Shown one piece after another: positions 22,424 to 31,851 of a stretch of DNA of 64,000 nt. The stretch's first letter is position 1. Each line of letters begins with the position of its first letter. The stretch spans positions 1 to 64,000 of the forward strand of contig JAIXHQ010000005.1 in NCBI GenBank assembly GCA_030145715.1, in the 5' to 3' direction. The translations under genes were made by a program, and so were the position numbers. Under the pieces are notes generated by a model. That model saw nothing but the letters and a program-made list of their open reading frames with translations, did no database searches and was not told the DNA's origin. Source of the stretch: Sphingopyxis sp. Its GTDB lineage: Bacteria > Pseudomonadota > Alphaproteobacteria > Sphingomonadales > Sphingomonadaceae.

Positions 22424-25075
22424 TCAGTTACCGAATGTACGCTGCCACCAGCCGCGGCGCGGTTCTCCGTCGGGGCTGCTTTCCTCTTCGCCATCGGCGG
22501 CGACCGGCTCGGCCTCGCGCGTCGCTTCGGGAGCGGCTTCGGCGGCAACCGCCTTTTTGGCGCGGCTTGCGCGCTTTTTCGGCGCGGGCTTTGGGGGCTC
22601 GGCTTCCGGTTCGGGCGCGGCGTCGGCGACCGGTGCCGCCTCGACCGCTTCCGTCGCAGCGGCGGCTTCGGCTTCGGCTGCTGCCGCTGCCTTGGTCTTG
22701 CGTGGCGCGCGCTTGCGCTTCGGCTTTTCCTCGGCGGCGGGCGCTTCGTCGGCGGCGGGTTCGGGGGCCACGGGTTCGGCGGTTTCGATCACCTCGGCCG
22801 GAGCTGCTTCGGCCGGACCCGCTTCGGCTTCGGTGGCGGCATCCGCTGCGTCAGCCTTTTTGCGGCCGCGCCCACCCCGGCGGCGGCGCGGCTTGGCTTC
22901 TTCCTGCTCGGCGTCCTGCTCGGCAGCGACCTCGGCGGGCGCCTCGGCAACGTCGCCCTCGTCACCCGCTTCGGCTTCAGCTTCGGGCGCGTCGCCTTCG
23001 CGATCCTCTCTGCCTTCGCCATTTTCACCGCCTTCTTCGTCGCGGCGTCCGCGGCGTCCGCGGCGGCGGCGGCGGCGGCGTTTGCGTCCGTCGCCATCGC
23101 CTTCGCTGTCGCCTTCCTCGCGTTCGCGCGCGCGGGCGGGCCGTTCGTCGCCGGCGTCCTCTTCGGTTTCTTCTTCTTCCTCTTCGGGGAAGTCGTCGTC
23201 GTCTTCATCCTCGATCGGCGCGATCGGGGCAAAGCTGCGGCGGGCGATCGGCGGCGGACCGCTGACCTCGACCGCCATGCGCGCGCCCTCCGTCTCGCCG
23301 TCGGGCAGGATTTCGACCGTGACGCCGTATAGTTCCTCGATCTCGCGCAGTTCGCGGCGCTTTTCGTTGAGCAGGTAGAAGGTCGCTTCCTGGCTTGCGC
23401 GCAGGGTGATCTTGTTGCCCTTGCCGCGCGCGGCTTCCTCTTCGATCAGGCGCAGCGCGCTGAGGCCCGCCGAACTGGCGGTGCGGACAAGCCCGGTGCC
23501 TTCGCAATGCGGGCAGGGGCGCGTCGAGGCTTCGAGAACGCCGGTGCGCAGCCGCTGGCGGCTCATCTCCATCAGGCCAAAGCCCGAGATGCGGCCGACC
23601 TGAATCCGCGCGCGGTCGTTTTTCAGCGCATCCTTCATCGCGCGCTCGACCTTGCGGACGTTCGAGCCATGATCCATGTCGATGAAATCGATCACGACGA
23701 GGCCGGCCATGTCGCGGAGGCGAAGCTGGCGCGCGATTTCATGCGCGGCCTCAAGGTTGGTGCTGACCGCCGTCTGCTCGATATTATGCTCGCGCGTCGA
23801 ACGGCCCGAGTTGATGTCGATCGACACCAAGGCCTCGGTCGGATTGATCACCAGATAGCCGCCCGATTTCAACTGGACGACGGGATTAAGCATCCCCGCC
23901 AACTGATCCTCGACGCCGTAACGCTGATAGAGCGAGACAGGGTCCGCATATTGCTTCACCCGGCGCGCGTGGCTGGGCATCAACAGCTTCATGAACTGCT
24001 TGGCGGCCTTATAGCCCTCGTCGCCCTCGACCAGGACTTCCTCTATATCCTTGTGATAGATGTCGCGGATCGCGCGCTTTACCAGGTCGCTGTCCGAATG
24101 GATCAGCGCCGGGGCCGAACTGCCCAGCGTGTTTTCGCGAATTTCGTCCCACAGGCGCGCGAGATAGTCGAAGTCGCGCTTGATCTCGACCTTCGTGCGG
24201 CTCATCCCCGCGGTGCGGACGATGCAGCCCATCGTCGGCGGCAGCGCGAGTTCGTCGATCATCGCCTTCAGCTTGCGGCGATCGGCGCCGTTCGAAATCT
24301 TGCGGCTGATCCCGCCGCCATGCATCGTGTTCGGCATCAGCACGCAATAGCGGCCGGCGAGCGAAAGATAGGTGGTGAGCGCCGCACCCTTGTTGCCGCG
24401 TTCTTCCTTGACGACCTGGACCAGCATCACCTGACGGCGACGGATGACGTCCTGAATCTTGTAACGGCGGCGCAGCGACATGCGGTTTTCGCCGTCCTCG
24501 TCGTCATTGCGGCGGCTGCGCCCACGGCCACCCTTGCGATTGTTGTTGCCGCGCCCACGGCCACGCCCGCGGCGGTCGCCACGGCCGCCCTTGGCTTCTT
24601 CCGAGCCCTCGGCCCCATCTTCGGCATCGCCGTTTTCGGCGTCGCCATCTTCATGGTCGTGATCATGGTCATCGTCGCGATCGGCGTGGCTGTCGCCATG
24701 CTCGTCCTCGTCATGATATTCGACGTCGGCGACATCGCCTTCCAGCTCGTCAAGGTCTTCCTCGGCGCGCTGGGCGGCGGCGGCGGCATGTTCCGCCTCT
24801 TCGCGGAGCAGGGCTTCGCGATCTTCCTTTGGAATCTGGTAATAGTCGGGGTGGATTTCGCTGAACGCCAGAAAGCCGTGGCGATTGCCGCCATATTCGA
24901 CGAAGGCCGCCTGAAGCGACGGTTCGACACGGGTAACCTTGGCCAGATAGATATTGCCCTTGAGCTGCTTATGCTCGGCGGACTCGAAATCAAACTCCTC
25001 GATGCGATTTCCCTTGGTGACCGCGACCCGGGTTTCTTCCCGGTGCCGCGCGTCGATCAACATGCGCGTGGTCAT
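22424..25075 (-). CDS. rne: ribonuclease E/G
   Basis: An 883-residue endoribonuclease that initiates mRNA decay and processes rRNA and tRNA precursors. It starts MTTRMLIDARHREETRVAV, with an S1 RNA-binding domain interrupted by a His/Asp/Glu then Arg/Gly-rich insertion (about residues 85-185). The catalytic DNase I-like part includes VVIDFIDMDHGSNVRKVERA, and the zinc-link is STRPCPHCEGTGLVR. The last 300 residues are low-complexity acidic and Ala-rich, ending GWWQRTFGN. A C-terminal GWW motif is the PNPase-binding site in Caulobacter RNase E, so a degradosome is likely. A roughly 460-nt leader precedes it. Confidence 0.96.
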   Translation of the reverse strand: MTTRMLIDARHREETRVAVTKGNRIEEFDFESAEHKQLKGNIYLAKVTRVEPSLQAAFVEYGGNRHGFLAFSEIHPDYYQIPKEDREALLREEAEHAAAAAQRAEEDLDELEGDVADVEYHDEDEHGDSHADRDDDHDHDHEDGDAENGDAEDGAEGSEEAKGGRGDRRGRGRGRGNNNRKGGRGRSRRNDDEDGENRMSLRRRYKIQDVIRRRQVMLVQVVKEERGNKGAALTTYLSLAGRYCVLMPNTMHGGGISRKISNGADRRKLKAMIDELALPPTMGCIVRTAGMSRTKVEIKRDFDYLARLWDEIRENTLGSSAPALIHSDSDLVKRAIRDIYHKDIEEVLVEGDEGYKAAKQFMKLLMPSHARRVKQYADPVSLYQRYGVEDQLAGMLNPVVQLKSGGYLVINPTEALVSIDINSGRSTREHNIEQTAVSTNLEAAHEIARQLRLRDMAGLVVIDFIDMDHGSNVRKVERAMKDALKNDRARIQVGRISGFGLMEMSRQRLRTGVLEASTRPCPHCEGTGLVRTASSAGLSALRLIEEEAARGKGNKITLRASQEATFYLLNEKRRELREIEELYGVTVEILPDGETEGARMAVEVSGPPPIARRSFAPIAPIEDEDDDDFPEEEEEETEEDAGDERPARAREREEGDSEGDGDGRKRRRRRRRGRRGRRDEEGGENGEGREDREGDAPEAEAEAGDEGDVAEAPAEVAAEQDAEQEEAKPRRRRGGRGRKKADAADAATEAEAGPAEAAPAEVIETAEPVAPEPAADEAPAAEEKPKRKRAPRKTKAAAAAEAEAAAATEAVEAAPVADAAPEPEAEPPKPAPKKRASRAKKAVAAEAAPEATREAEPVAADGEEESSPDGEPRRGWWQRTFGN

Positions 25076-25540
25076 TGGTAACACTCCAAGCGCGCTTTGG
25101 CGCGCCATCAAAAAATCCCGCGAACCTGCCCGAGGGCGGGCCGCGGCGGATATGGGTGAAAAGAAAAAAGACGTTATTGCCGTGGGGGGCCTGCGTCCGG
25201 TCGTGGACGCGCATGCGGTCCGCATATCCGGCGACGGCCGGGGCGAAAGCGCCCGCGTCGGGATATGAAGAGGGCATGGCAAGCCTCATGCGGCATCAAC
25301 CTGTTGCGGGATGAGCGGATGGGCAGGGCGGGCGTCATGCGAACGCCCCGACTGTCCGGTCAACCGGGTGAACCGACGGCAGGTCGTCCTTCCCCGCATG
25401 TCCGGCGCCAAGGCGGCCATGTTCCGCGGATTCGCGGAGCAGGCCTTCCCCTCAAAAGGCCGGACGGCACCGGGAACGACACCGTCAGTGATCATGTGCT
25501 AGCATCGGCATGTGCCGACGGCAACTGTCACGACCATAGA
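25076..25540 (-). promoter_or_regulatory. long structured 5' leader of rne
   Basis: About 600 bp separate rne from the divergent amidase gene and hold no convincing ORF. On the minus strand a promoter candidate at 25541-25568 would give a leader of about 460 nt. It contains a hairpin bounded by CATATCC and GGATATG (25223-25267) with a GGGGCGAAAGCGCCC centre, ATGCGG-T-CCGCAT (25213-25225) overlapping it, and TCCGCG-GATT-CGCGGA (25423-25438). E. coli rne is autoregulated through leader hairpins, so these are candidates for the same role. Confidence 0.5.
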
Positions 25541-25568
25541 AAGATAGGATCGCGCGAACCTGTTGCAA
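25541..25568 (-). promoter_or_regulatory. candidate rne promoter
   Basis: On the minus strand TTGCAA and TATCTT are separated by 16 bp, near the sigma-70-type optimum. The position is consistent with a long rne leader. The call rests on pattern alone. Confidence 0.35.
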
Positions 25569-25681
25569 GAAAGACGCGCGACGCCGAACATGTTGAATCG
25601 CCGGTTAACCTTGCCGGTTGACGCGCATTTGACGCGCGATGGCTAATTTCCGGTTCATGACATTCCGTCGCCGGGGGCCTC

Positions 25682-26944
25682 ATGTTTTCGAATAAGCACT
25701 GGACCAGTGCGCGCGCTGGGCGGCATAGACGGGCCATGGGCCTTTTGCTCGTCCTGTTCGGCATCATCGCGTCCCCCTCGGCTGTGCTGGCGGGGCAGAT
25801 CGGCGCGGTCGAAATCACCGAATCGGAAATCACGCTGCGTTTCGACGGCCTTGTCGCCGGAGCCTCGTCCTTCATGCTCGCCGGTCCCGACCGCATCGCG
25901 CTCGACATCGCGGGCGCAGAGGTCGGCCGTTCGCCGCAAGGCATGGGCCTGGTCCGCGCCGTGCGACAGGGCCAGCCGAGCGCCGACACGGCGCGCGTCG
26001 TGCTCGACCTTGTCCGCCCCGCCATCGTCGCCGATGCGCGGTTCGCCGCCGACGGGCGCAGCATGTCCTTTCGCCTGCAACCCGTGTCGGCCAGCGAGTT
26101 CGAACGGGCGTCGCGCAGCCCGCGCGCGCGGTTGCACCCCCCCGCCGGTTTTCGCGCGAAGCCGCCCGAAAAGCGGTACAGCGTGACCGTCCCGATCGGA
26201 AAGCCAAGGCCCGCGGTGGCGTTGCCGCGCATCGAGGGGCCGGGCAACGCTCGCTTGCCGCTGGTGGTGATCGACGCCGGCCATGGCGGGCACGACCCCG
26301 GCGCGATCAGCCCGCACAGCGGACGGCATGAAAAGGACATCACCCTGTCGCTCGCGCGCGCGATCCGCGACGATCTGTTGTCGTCGGGCCGGGTGCGCGT
26401 CGCACTGACCCGCGCCGACGACCGCTATCTGGTGCTGGAGGAACGATTCGGGATCGCCCGGCGGCTGAAGGCCGATCTGTTCATTTCGGTCCACGCCGAC
26501 GCGGCCGAGAATCAGGCCGCCAGCGGTGCGTCCGTCTATACGCTGTCAGAGGTGGCGTCCGACCGCGAGGCCGCACGGCTCGCGGCGCGCGAGAACAAGG
26601 CGAATATCATCAACGGCGTCGATCTGGGCGCGCACAGCGGCGATGTATCGTCGATCCTGCTCGACCTGACGCAGCGCGAAACGATGAATGTCGCGTCCGA
26701 TTTTGCCCGGCTGCTGCAACGCGAGGCGAGCGATACGGTCAAGTTCCGCACCAACGCGCATCGCTTTGCGTCCTTTGTGGTGCTGAAGGCGCCCGATACG
26801 CCATCGGTCCTGTTCGAAACCGGATTCATCTCGAACAAGGACGACGGCGCGTTTCTTGCCTCGGCAGACGGGCAAAAAAAGGTCGCGCGCGGGGTGCGCG
26901 ACGCGGTTCAGATCCATTTCGCGCGGCAGATCGCGGCGCGCTGA
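25682..26944 (+). CDS. N-acetylmuramoyl-L-alanine amidase
   Basis: A 420-residue periplasmic enzyme that cleaves the amide bond between MurNAc and the stem peptide, usually during daughter-cell separation. A signal peptide (about residues 15-38, ending VLAG) precedes an AMIN-like domain (about 40-135) that targets peptidoglycan. The Amidase_3 catalytic domain begins at VVIDAGHGGHDPG (His about 199) and includes the zinc Glu in GRHEKDI, the second His in ISVHADA and the catalytic Glu in VLFETGFISN. A direct repeat of TTGACGCGC (25618 region) lies just upstream and may contain its promoter. PBP1A follows in the same direction. Confidence 0.93.
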   Translation: MFSNKHWTSARAGRHRRAMGLLLVLFGIIASPSAVLAGQIGAVEITESEITLRFDGLVAGASSFMLAGPDRIALDIAGAEVGRSPQGMGLVRAVRQGQPSADTARVVLDLVRPAIVADARFAADGRSMSFRLQPVSASEFERASRSPRARLHPPAGFRAKPPEKRYSVTVPIGKPRPAVALPRIEGPGNARLPLVVIDAGHGGHDPGAISPHSGRHEKDITLSLARAIRDDLLSSGRVRVALTRADDRYLVLEERFGIARRLKADLFISVHADAAENQAASGASVYTLSEVASDREAARLAARENKANIINGVDLGAHSGDVSSILLDLTQRETMNVASDFARLLQREASDTVKFRTNAHRFASFVVLKAPDTPSVLFETGFISNKDDGAFLASADGQKKVARGVRDAVQIHFARQIAAR

Positions 26945-27034
26945 ATCCCCTGTCAGGCCCTTTTCGCGGACGCCTGCCGCCTTGCCGCAACTATGCTTCC
27001 CTTTCGACGACACAGGCTCTAGAGGCGGGGGAAT

Positions 27035-29548
27035 ATGGTCGCCGACAGTCCGCCCAACCTCCGCCTGCGCCTGCGCCGCGACGGCAATGCCGTCATCGCA
27101 TGGTTTCGCGACATGTGGACGCGGCGCTGGTTCCGCTGGCTGGGCTATCTGGCGCTGGCGGGCCTTTTGTGCCTTGCGCTCATGTGGGCGTTGTTCGCGC
27201 GCGATCTTCCCTCGGTCGACCAGTTGCGCGACTATGAACCGCCGCTGCCGACGATGGTTCGCGATGGCGAGGGCAAGCCGGTCCACAGCTATGCCCGCGA
27301 ACGGCGCGTTCAGCTTGAATATAGCGAATATCCCCAGCTTCTTGTCCGCGCCTATCTGGCGGCGGAGGACCGCACCTTTTTCAGCCATGGCGGCATCGAT
27401 TATCCGGGGATCGCCAGCGCGATCGTCACCAATCTCAGCAACAGCGGCCGCCCGATCGGCGCGTCGACGATCACGCAGCAGGTGGCCAAGAATCTGCTGC
27501 TGACCAACGAGGTCAGCTATACCCGCAAGATCCGCGAGGCGATCCTGGCGATGCGGATCGAGGATGCGCTGACCAAGGAACAGATTCTCGAACTCTACCT
27601 CAACGAAATTCCGCTCGGTCGCCGCAGTTTCGGCGTTCAGGCGGCCAGCCGGGCCTATTTCGACAAGGACGTCGACCAGCTTCAGCTTCATGAAATGGCG
27701 TTTCTGGCCATCCTGCCCAAGGCGCCCGAAACCTATGGTCGGGCGCGCAACGCCGAAAAGGCGATGGCGCGGCGCAATTTCGTGCTCGACGAAATGTATC
27801 GCAACGAATGGATCACCGCGGGGCAGCGTGACGCGGCAAAGGCGATGCCGCTTGGCCTGACCGACACCGGCAATCGCGCGGTCGCGCAGGTCGGCGGCTA
27901 TTATATGGAAGAGGTCCGGCGCCAGTTGATCGCCCAGTTCGGCGAAACCGCCGAGGACGGGCCGCTCAGCGTCTATGGCGGCGGCCTGTGGGTCCGCACG
28001 CCCTATGACGGCAAGATGCAGCAGGGCGCGACGATGGCGCTGCGCAAGGGGCTTCAGCGGTATGACGCGGGCAAGGGCTGGTCGGGGCCGATCGCGACGA
28101 TCGAGGCCGACGACCAATGGCAGAGCCGCCTGGCGTCCAGCTTTATCGGCATCGATTACGACAATTGGCGGGTCGCGGCGGTGCTGTCCAAATCGGCGGG
28201 CGCGGCGCGCATCGGCTTTGCCAATGGCGATACCGCGACGCTGCCCGCGAGCGCCGCGACGCTCGCCTATCGCAAGACCGGCGGCAGCGCCTTTTCGGCG
28301 ATGCGCCCCGGCGACCTGATCGTCGTCAAATCGGCGGGCGGCGGCAGCTATGCCCTGCGCAACATTCCCGAGGTGTCGGGCGGCATGGTGGTTGAAAGCC
28401 CGCATTCGGGCCGCATCTATGCGATGCAGGGCGGATTCGACGTCCGCCTGTCCCCGTTCAATCGCGCGACACAGGCCGAACGCCAGCCGGGATCGACGAT
28501 CAAGCCCTTTGTCTATGCCGCCGCGCTCGACAATGGCATGACCCCGGCGACGATGATCGTCGATGGGCCCTTCTGCGTCTATCAGGGTGCCAGCCTGGGC
28601 AATAAATGCTTTCGCAATTTCGGCGGCGGCGGATCGGGCGAACATACGATGCGCTGGGGCCTGGAACAGTCGCGCAACCTGATGACGGTGCGCGCCGCGA
28701 GCCAGGTCGGCATGGAACCGATCGTCGAGATGATCGACACGATGGGCATCGGCAAGCATGAACCCTATCTGTCGACCGCGCTGGGCGCCGGAACGACGAC
28801 GGTCGAAAAGATAACAAATGCCTATGCGATGCTCGCCAATCACGGCCGCCAGCTCAAGCCGCGGGTGATCGACTATGCACAGGACCGCCGCGGCAAGGTG
28901 ATCTTTCCCGCAAAGTGGAAACCGTGCGAGGGTTGCAACAAAAAGGATTGGGACGGCCGCCCGATGCCGCGCTTTGCCAAGTCGGGCAAACAGTTGATGG
29001 ACCCCATCACCGCCTATCAGGTCGTCCACATGCTGGAAGGCGTCGTCCAGCGCGGCACCGCGGTCCGGCTGCGCGACCTTGGCGTGCCATTGTTCGGCAA
29101 GACGGGGACGACCACGGGGCCGAACGATGTCTGGTTCGTCGGCGGCACCCCCGACGTGATCGCGGGCATGTATATCGGTTTCGACCAGCCGCGCAGCATG
29201 GGCGGCTATGCGCAGGGCGGCAGCTATGCCGCGCCGATCTTCAAGGATTTCGCGATCGCGGCGCTCGCCGATCGCCAGCCGGTTCCCTTTACCGCGCCAA
29301 AGGGTGTGCGGATGGTGCGGATCGATCGCCAGTCGGGCCGCCGCGTCTATGGCAGTTGGCCGGGCACCGACCCCAAGGCGTCGATCATCTGGGAAGCGTT
29401 CAAGCCCGAAAGCGAACCGCGCCGGACGATTCGCGAAGACGAGATCAAGCCGATCAAGACGCCGAAGCGGGAAGCGGCGCCGACCCAGCGCGGCGGGGCA
29501 GGGCGCAGCGACAGCGATTTCCTCGACGACCGGGGCGGCATCATCTGA
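27035..29548 (+). CDS. mrcA: penicillin-binding protein 1A (bifunctional transglycosylase/transpeptidase)
   Basis: An 837-residue class A PBP that polymerises and cross-links peptidoglycan. A cytoplasmic tail and one membrane span (about residues 38-58) precede the GT51 domain with the catalytic Glu in EDRTFFSHGGID (about 110) and GASTITQQVAKNLL. The transpeptidase has the SxxK motif QPGSTIKPF (Ser about 488), SRN in EQSRNLMTV and KTGTT (about 689). An OB-like domain lies between the two, as usual for PBP1A. The C-terminus is basic and disordered. It sits 90 bp after the amidase gene, so two wall enzymes are neighbours. Confidence 0.96.
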   Translation: MVADSPPNLRLRLRRDGNAVIAWFRDMWTRRWFRWLGYLALAGLLCLALMWALFARDLPSVDQLRDYEPPLPTMVRDGEGKPVHSYARERRVQLEYSEYPQLLVRAYLAAEDRTFFSHGGIDYPGIASAIVTNLSNSGRPIGASTITQQVAKNLLLTNEVSYTRKIREAILAMRIEDALTKEQILELYLNEIPLGRRSFGVQAASRAYFDKDVDQLQLHEMAFLAILPKAPETYGRARNAEKAMARRNFVLDEMYRNEWITAGQRDAAKAMPLGLTDTGNRAVAQVGGYYMEEVRRQLIAQFGETAEDGPLSVYGGGLWVRTPYDGKMQQGATMALRKGLQRYDAGKGWSGPIATIEADDQWQSRLASSFIGIDYDNWRVAAVLSKSAGAARIGFANGDTATLPASAATLAYRKTGGSAFSAMRPGDLIVVKSAGGGSYALRNIPEVSGGMVVESPHSGRIYAMQGGFDVRLSPFNRATQAERQPGSTIKPFVYAAALDNGMTPATMIVDGPFCVYQGASLGNKCFRNFGGGGSGEHTMRWGLEQSRNLMTVRAASQVGMEPIVEMIDTMGIGKHEPYLSTALGAGTTTVEKITNAYAMLANHGRQLKPRVIDYAQDRRGKVIFPAKWKPCEGCNKKDWDGRPMPRFAKSGKQLMDPITAYQVVHMLEGVVQRGTAVRLRDLGVPLFGKTGTTTGPNDVWFVGGTPDVIAGMYIGFDQPRSMGGYAQGGSYAAPIFKDFAIAALADRQPVPFTAPKGVRMVRIDRQSGRRVYGSWPGTDPKASIIWEAFKPESEPRRTIREDEIKPIKTPKREAAPTQRGGAGRSDSDFLDDRGGII

Positions 29549-29620
29549 CGCCGCGCACCGCCTTCCCCTCTGGCGTTTCAGGCCGTAAGGGCAGGGTCAT
29601 CATATTTCAGGAGCAACACC

Positions 29621-30748
29621 ATGCGCGCCGAAGCGCAGGATCATATTGACAAGATTGGCGCCGCGCTGGCGCTGCTGCGCCGCTTTCTCGACTGGGACCG
29701 CGCGGTGCGGCGGCTCGACGAACTGAACGCCAAGGTCGAGGACCCGACGCTGTGGAACGACGCCCGGGCGGCGCAGGAGGTCATGCGCGAACGCCGCCGG
29801 CTGGACGAAGCGATCACCGCGACGCGCGCGATCGAAACCGAATGCGCCGACACCGCCGAACTGATCGAACTGGCCGAGATGGAAGGCGACGAGGCGATGG
29901 TCGCCGAGGCGATCGCCGGCCTGGCGACGCTCGCGGCGCGGGCCGAAGAGGACAAGATCAAGGCATTGCTGGCGGGCGAGGCCGACGGCAACGACTGCTA
30001 TATTGAGGTTCATGCCGGGGCGGGCGGCACCGAAAGCCAGGACTGGGCCGAAATGTTGCAGCGTATGTACAGCCGCTGGGCCGAAAAACGGCGCATGAAG
30101 GTCGAACTGGTCGAATATCAGGCGGGCGAGCAGGCGGGCATCAAATCGGCGACGATGCTGGTCAAGGGCGAGAACGCCTATGGCTATGCCAAGACCGAAA
30201 GCGGCGTCCACCGCCTGGTCCGCATTTCGCCCTATGACAGTTCGGCGCGGCGCCACACCAGCTTTTCGAGCGTCTGGGTCTATCCGGTCATCGACGACAA
30301 TATCGACATCGAGATCAACGAAGGCGACCTGAAGATCGATACCTATCGCGCATCGGGCGCGGGCGGGCAGCACGTCAACACCACCGATTCGGCGGTGCGC
30401 ATCACGCACATCCCGACCGGTATCGTCGTCGCCAGCCAGAATGACCGGTCGCAGCACAAGAACCGCGCGACCGCGATGGGGATGCTGAAGGCCCGAATGT
30501 ACGAGGCGGAGCTGCAAAAGCGCGAGGCCGCCGCATCGGGCGAATATCAGGCAAAGACCGAGATCGGATGGGGCCACCAGATCAGATCCTATGTCCTGCA
30601 ACCCTATCAGTTGGTCAAGGATCTGCGGACCGGCGTGACATCGACCGCGCCCGGCGACGTGCTCGACGGCGCGCTCGACCCCTTCATGGCGGCGGCGCTG
30701 TCGCAGAAGGTGACAGGCGAAAAGGTCGACGTGGAAGACATCGATTGA
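29621..30748 (+). CDS. prfB: peptide chain release factor 2
   Basis: RF2 recognises UGA and UAA and triggers release of the nascent chain. The 375-residue product has the catalytic GGQ in [16 protein letters not shown] (about residue 249) and a codon-recognition tripeptide that reads SPY ([16 protein letters not shown], about 204) instead of the canonical SPF. The frame is continuous from an ATG behind AGGAG. At the place where many bacteria have CTT-TGA-C and a programmed frameshift, the sequence is CTC-GAC (29687-29692). So this gene lacks the frameshift autoregulation. The stop overlaps the next start (TGATG). Confidence 0.96.
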   Translation: MRAEAQDHIDKIGAALALLRRFLDWDRAVRRLDELNAKVEDPTLWNDARAAQEVMRERRRLDEAITATRAIETECADTAELIELAEMEGDEAMVAEAIAGLATLAARAEEDKIKALLAGEADGNDCYIEVHAGAGGTESQDWAEMLQRMYSRWAEKRRMKVELVEYQAGEQAGIKSATMLVKGENAYGYAKTESGVHRLVRISPYDSSARRHTSFSSVWVYPVIDDNIDIEINEGDLKIDTYRASGAGGQHVNTTDSAVRITHIPTGIVVASQNDRSQHKNRATAMGMLKARMYEAELQKREAAASGEYQAKTEIGWGHQIRSYVLQPYQLVKDLRTGVTSTAPGDVLDGALDPFMAAALSQKVTGEKVDVEDID

Positions 30749-31467
30749 TGAAACGCGCGGCCGTCGTCCTGCTGGCGCTCATGCCGCTGCTGACCGGCTG
30801 CAACGCGCCGTGGAGCGACAGCGGCGACCGGGCGAAGACCGCGCGCGATTTCCCGCCCGCCGACCGGCCGGTGGCGCCGACAGTATCGACGAACTGGTCG
30901 ACCGAGGAAGCCCGCGACCGCGTCAACGAAGCCGACGACGTGATGGATTCGTCCGACGTCCGCCCCGGCATGACGGTCGCCGACATTGGCGCGGGCGACG
31001 GATATTATACCGTGCGGCTGGCGCAACGGGTCGGCGCGGGCGGGCGCGTGCTGGCGCAGGACATCATGCCCGAAGTGATCGAGCGGCTGGCCGACCGCGT
31101 CGGGCGCGAGCGGCTGGACAATGTGTCGCTGAAACTGGGCGCGGTCGACGATCCGCGCCTGCCCGCCGCCAGTTTCGACCGTATCTTCATGGTCCATATG
31201 TATCATGAGATCGGCGAGCCCTATGCTTTTCTGTGGCGGCTGCGCCCCGCGCTGCGCAAGGGCGGCCAGGTGCTGGTGGTCGATGGCGACCGCCCGATCG
31301 CGCAGCATGGCACGCCGTTCCGCCTGCTCGTCTGCGAGTTTGAGGCGGTGGGGTACAAGCTGCTGTCCTATGACGAAAAGCAACATGCTGGCGGCTATCT
31401 CGCGCGCTTCGTGCCCGACGGAAAGCGCCCCGACGCGGACCAGATCACGGTCTGCGACAGTCCCTAG
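30748..31467 (+). CDS. class I SAM-dependent methyltransferase with lipoprotein signal
   Basis: A 239-residue protein whose first 20 residues form a lipoprotein signal with lipobox LLTGC, followed by a methyltransferase-type Rossmann fold: motif I VADIGAGDGYYTVRLAQ (about residues 77-93) and the motif II-like GRVLAQDIMPE. The family occurs widely in proteobacteria as exported methyltransferase-like proteins. How SAM would be available outside the cytoplasm is unclear, so the in vivo reaction is uncertain. The ATG overlaps the prfB stop by one base, indicating coupling. It is convergent with dsrE. Confidence 0.85.
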   Translation: MKRAAVVLLALMPLLTGCNAPWSDSGDRAKTARDFPPADRPVAPTVSTNWSTEEARDRVNEADDVMDSSDVRPGMTVADIGAGDGYYTVRLAQRVGAGGRVLAQDIMPEVIERLADRVGRERLDNVSLKLGAVDDPRLPAASFDRIFMVHMYHEIGEPYAFLWRLRPALRKGGQVLVVDGDRPIAQHGTPFRLLVCEFEAVGYKLLSYDEKQHAGGYLARFVPDGKRPDADQITVCDSP

Positions 31468-31476
31468 GGTCAGCGT

Positions 31477-31851
31477 CTAATAGACGATCAGCCGGTCGTC
31501 GGCGCCGATGTCCGCTATGAAACTGACCAGCCCCGCGGCGCGAACATGCTGCGCGAGTTCGGTGGCGGTCATGCCGGTCAGCGCCATGCCCGACTGACAG
31601 ACGAACAGCGCGACACCCATCGCCGCCGCTTCGTCGACCAGCCATGCCAGATCGGGCAGCCCCGCGGCGCGGCGGTCCGCATCGCCGGCAAAGGATATGG
31701 GCGCGCGCAGCAATGCCGCGGCCTCGCCCTGAAGGAAGATGCGGACCCGCCGCCCCAGCGCCGCCGCCGCCATCCCCGCTTCGAGCGCGGCGTAAAAGCG
31801 CCGCCCCTCGGCGTCCGCGACGATGATGTTCAGGGCTGGCATATCGGGCAT
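31477..31851 (-). CDS. DsrE-family protein
   Basis: A 124-residue small alpha/beta protein resembling DsrE/DsrF/TusD-type sulfur-relay proteins. It has a conserved-looking Cys in ALFVCQSGMAL (about residue 86) and the GHRVRIFLQGEAA-type strand-helix (here GRRVRIFLQGEAA). It starts inside the 3' end of the moeB-like gene (22-bp overlap), which suggests coupled expression. The pairing with an E1-like sulfur-activating enzyme supports a role in sulfur transfer, though the acceptor is unknown. An alternative ATG lies three codons downstream. Confidence 0.82.
   Translation of the reverse strand: MPDMPALNIIVADAEGRRFYAALEAGMAAAALGRRVRIFLQGEAAALLRAPISFAGDADRRAAGLPDLAWLVDEAAAMGVALFVCQSGMALTGMTATELAQHVRAAGLVSFIADIGADDRLIVY

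Noticed and set aside
23507-25081. 524-codon plus-strand ORF with hydrophobic runs
   Set aside because: Antisense to rne. The apparent membrane spans come from reading the acidic/His repeat backwards.
26546-29029. 827-codon minus-strand ORF
   Set aside because: Antisense to the amidase and PBP1A genes, both with complete catalytic motifs.
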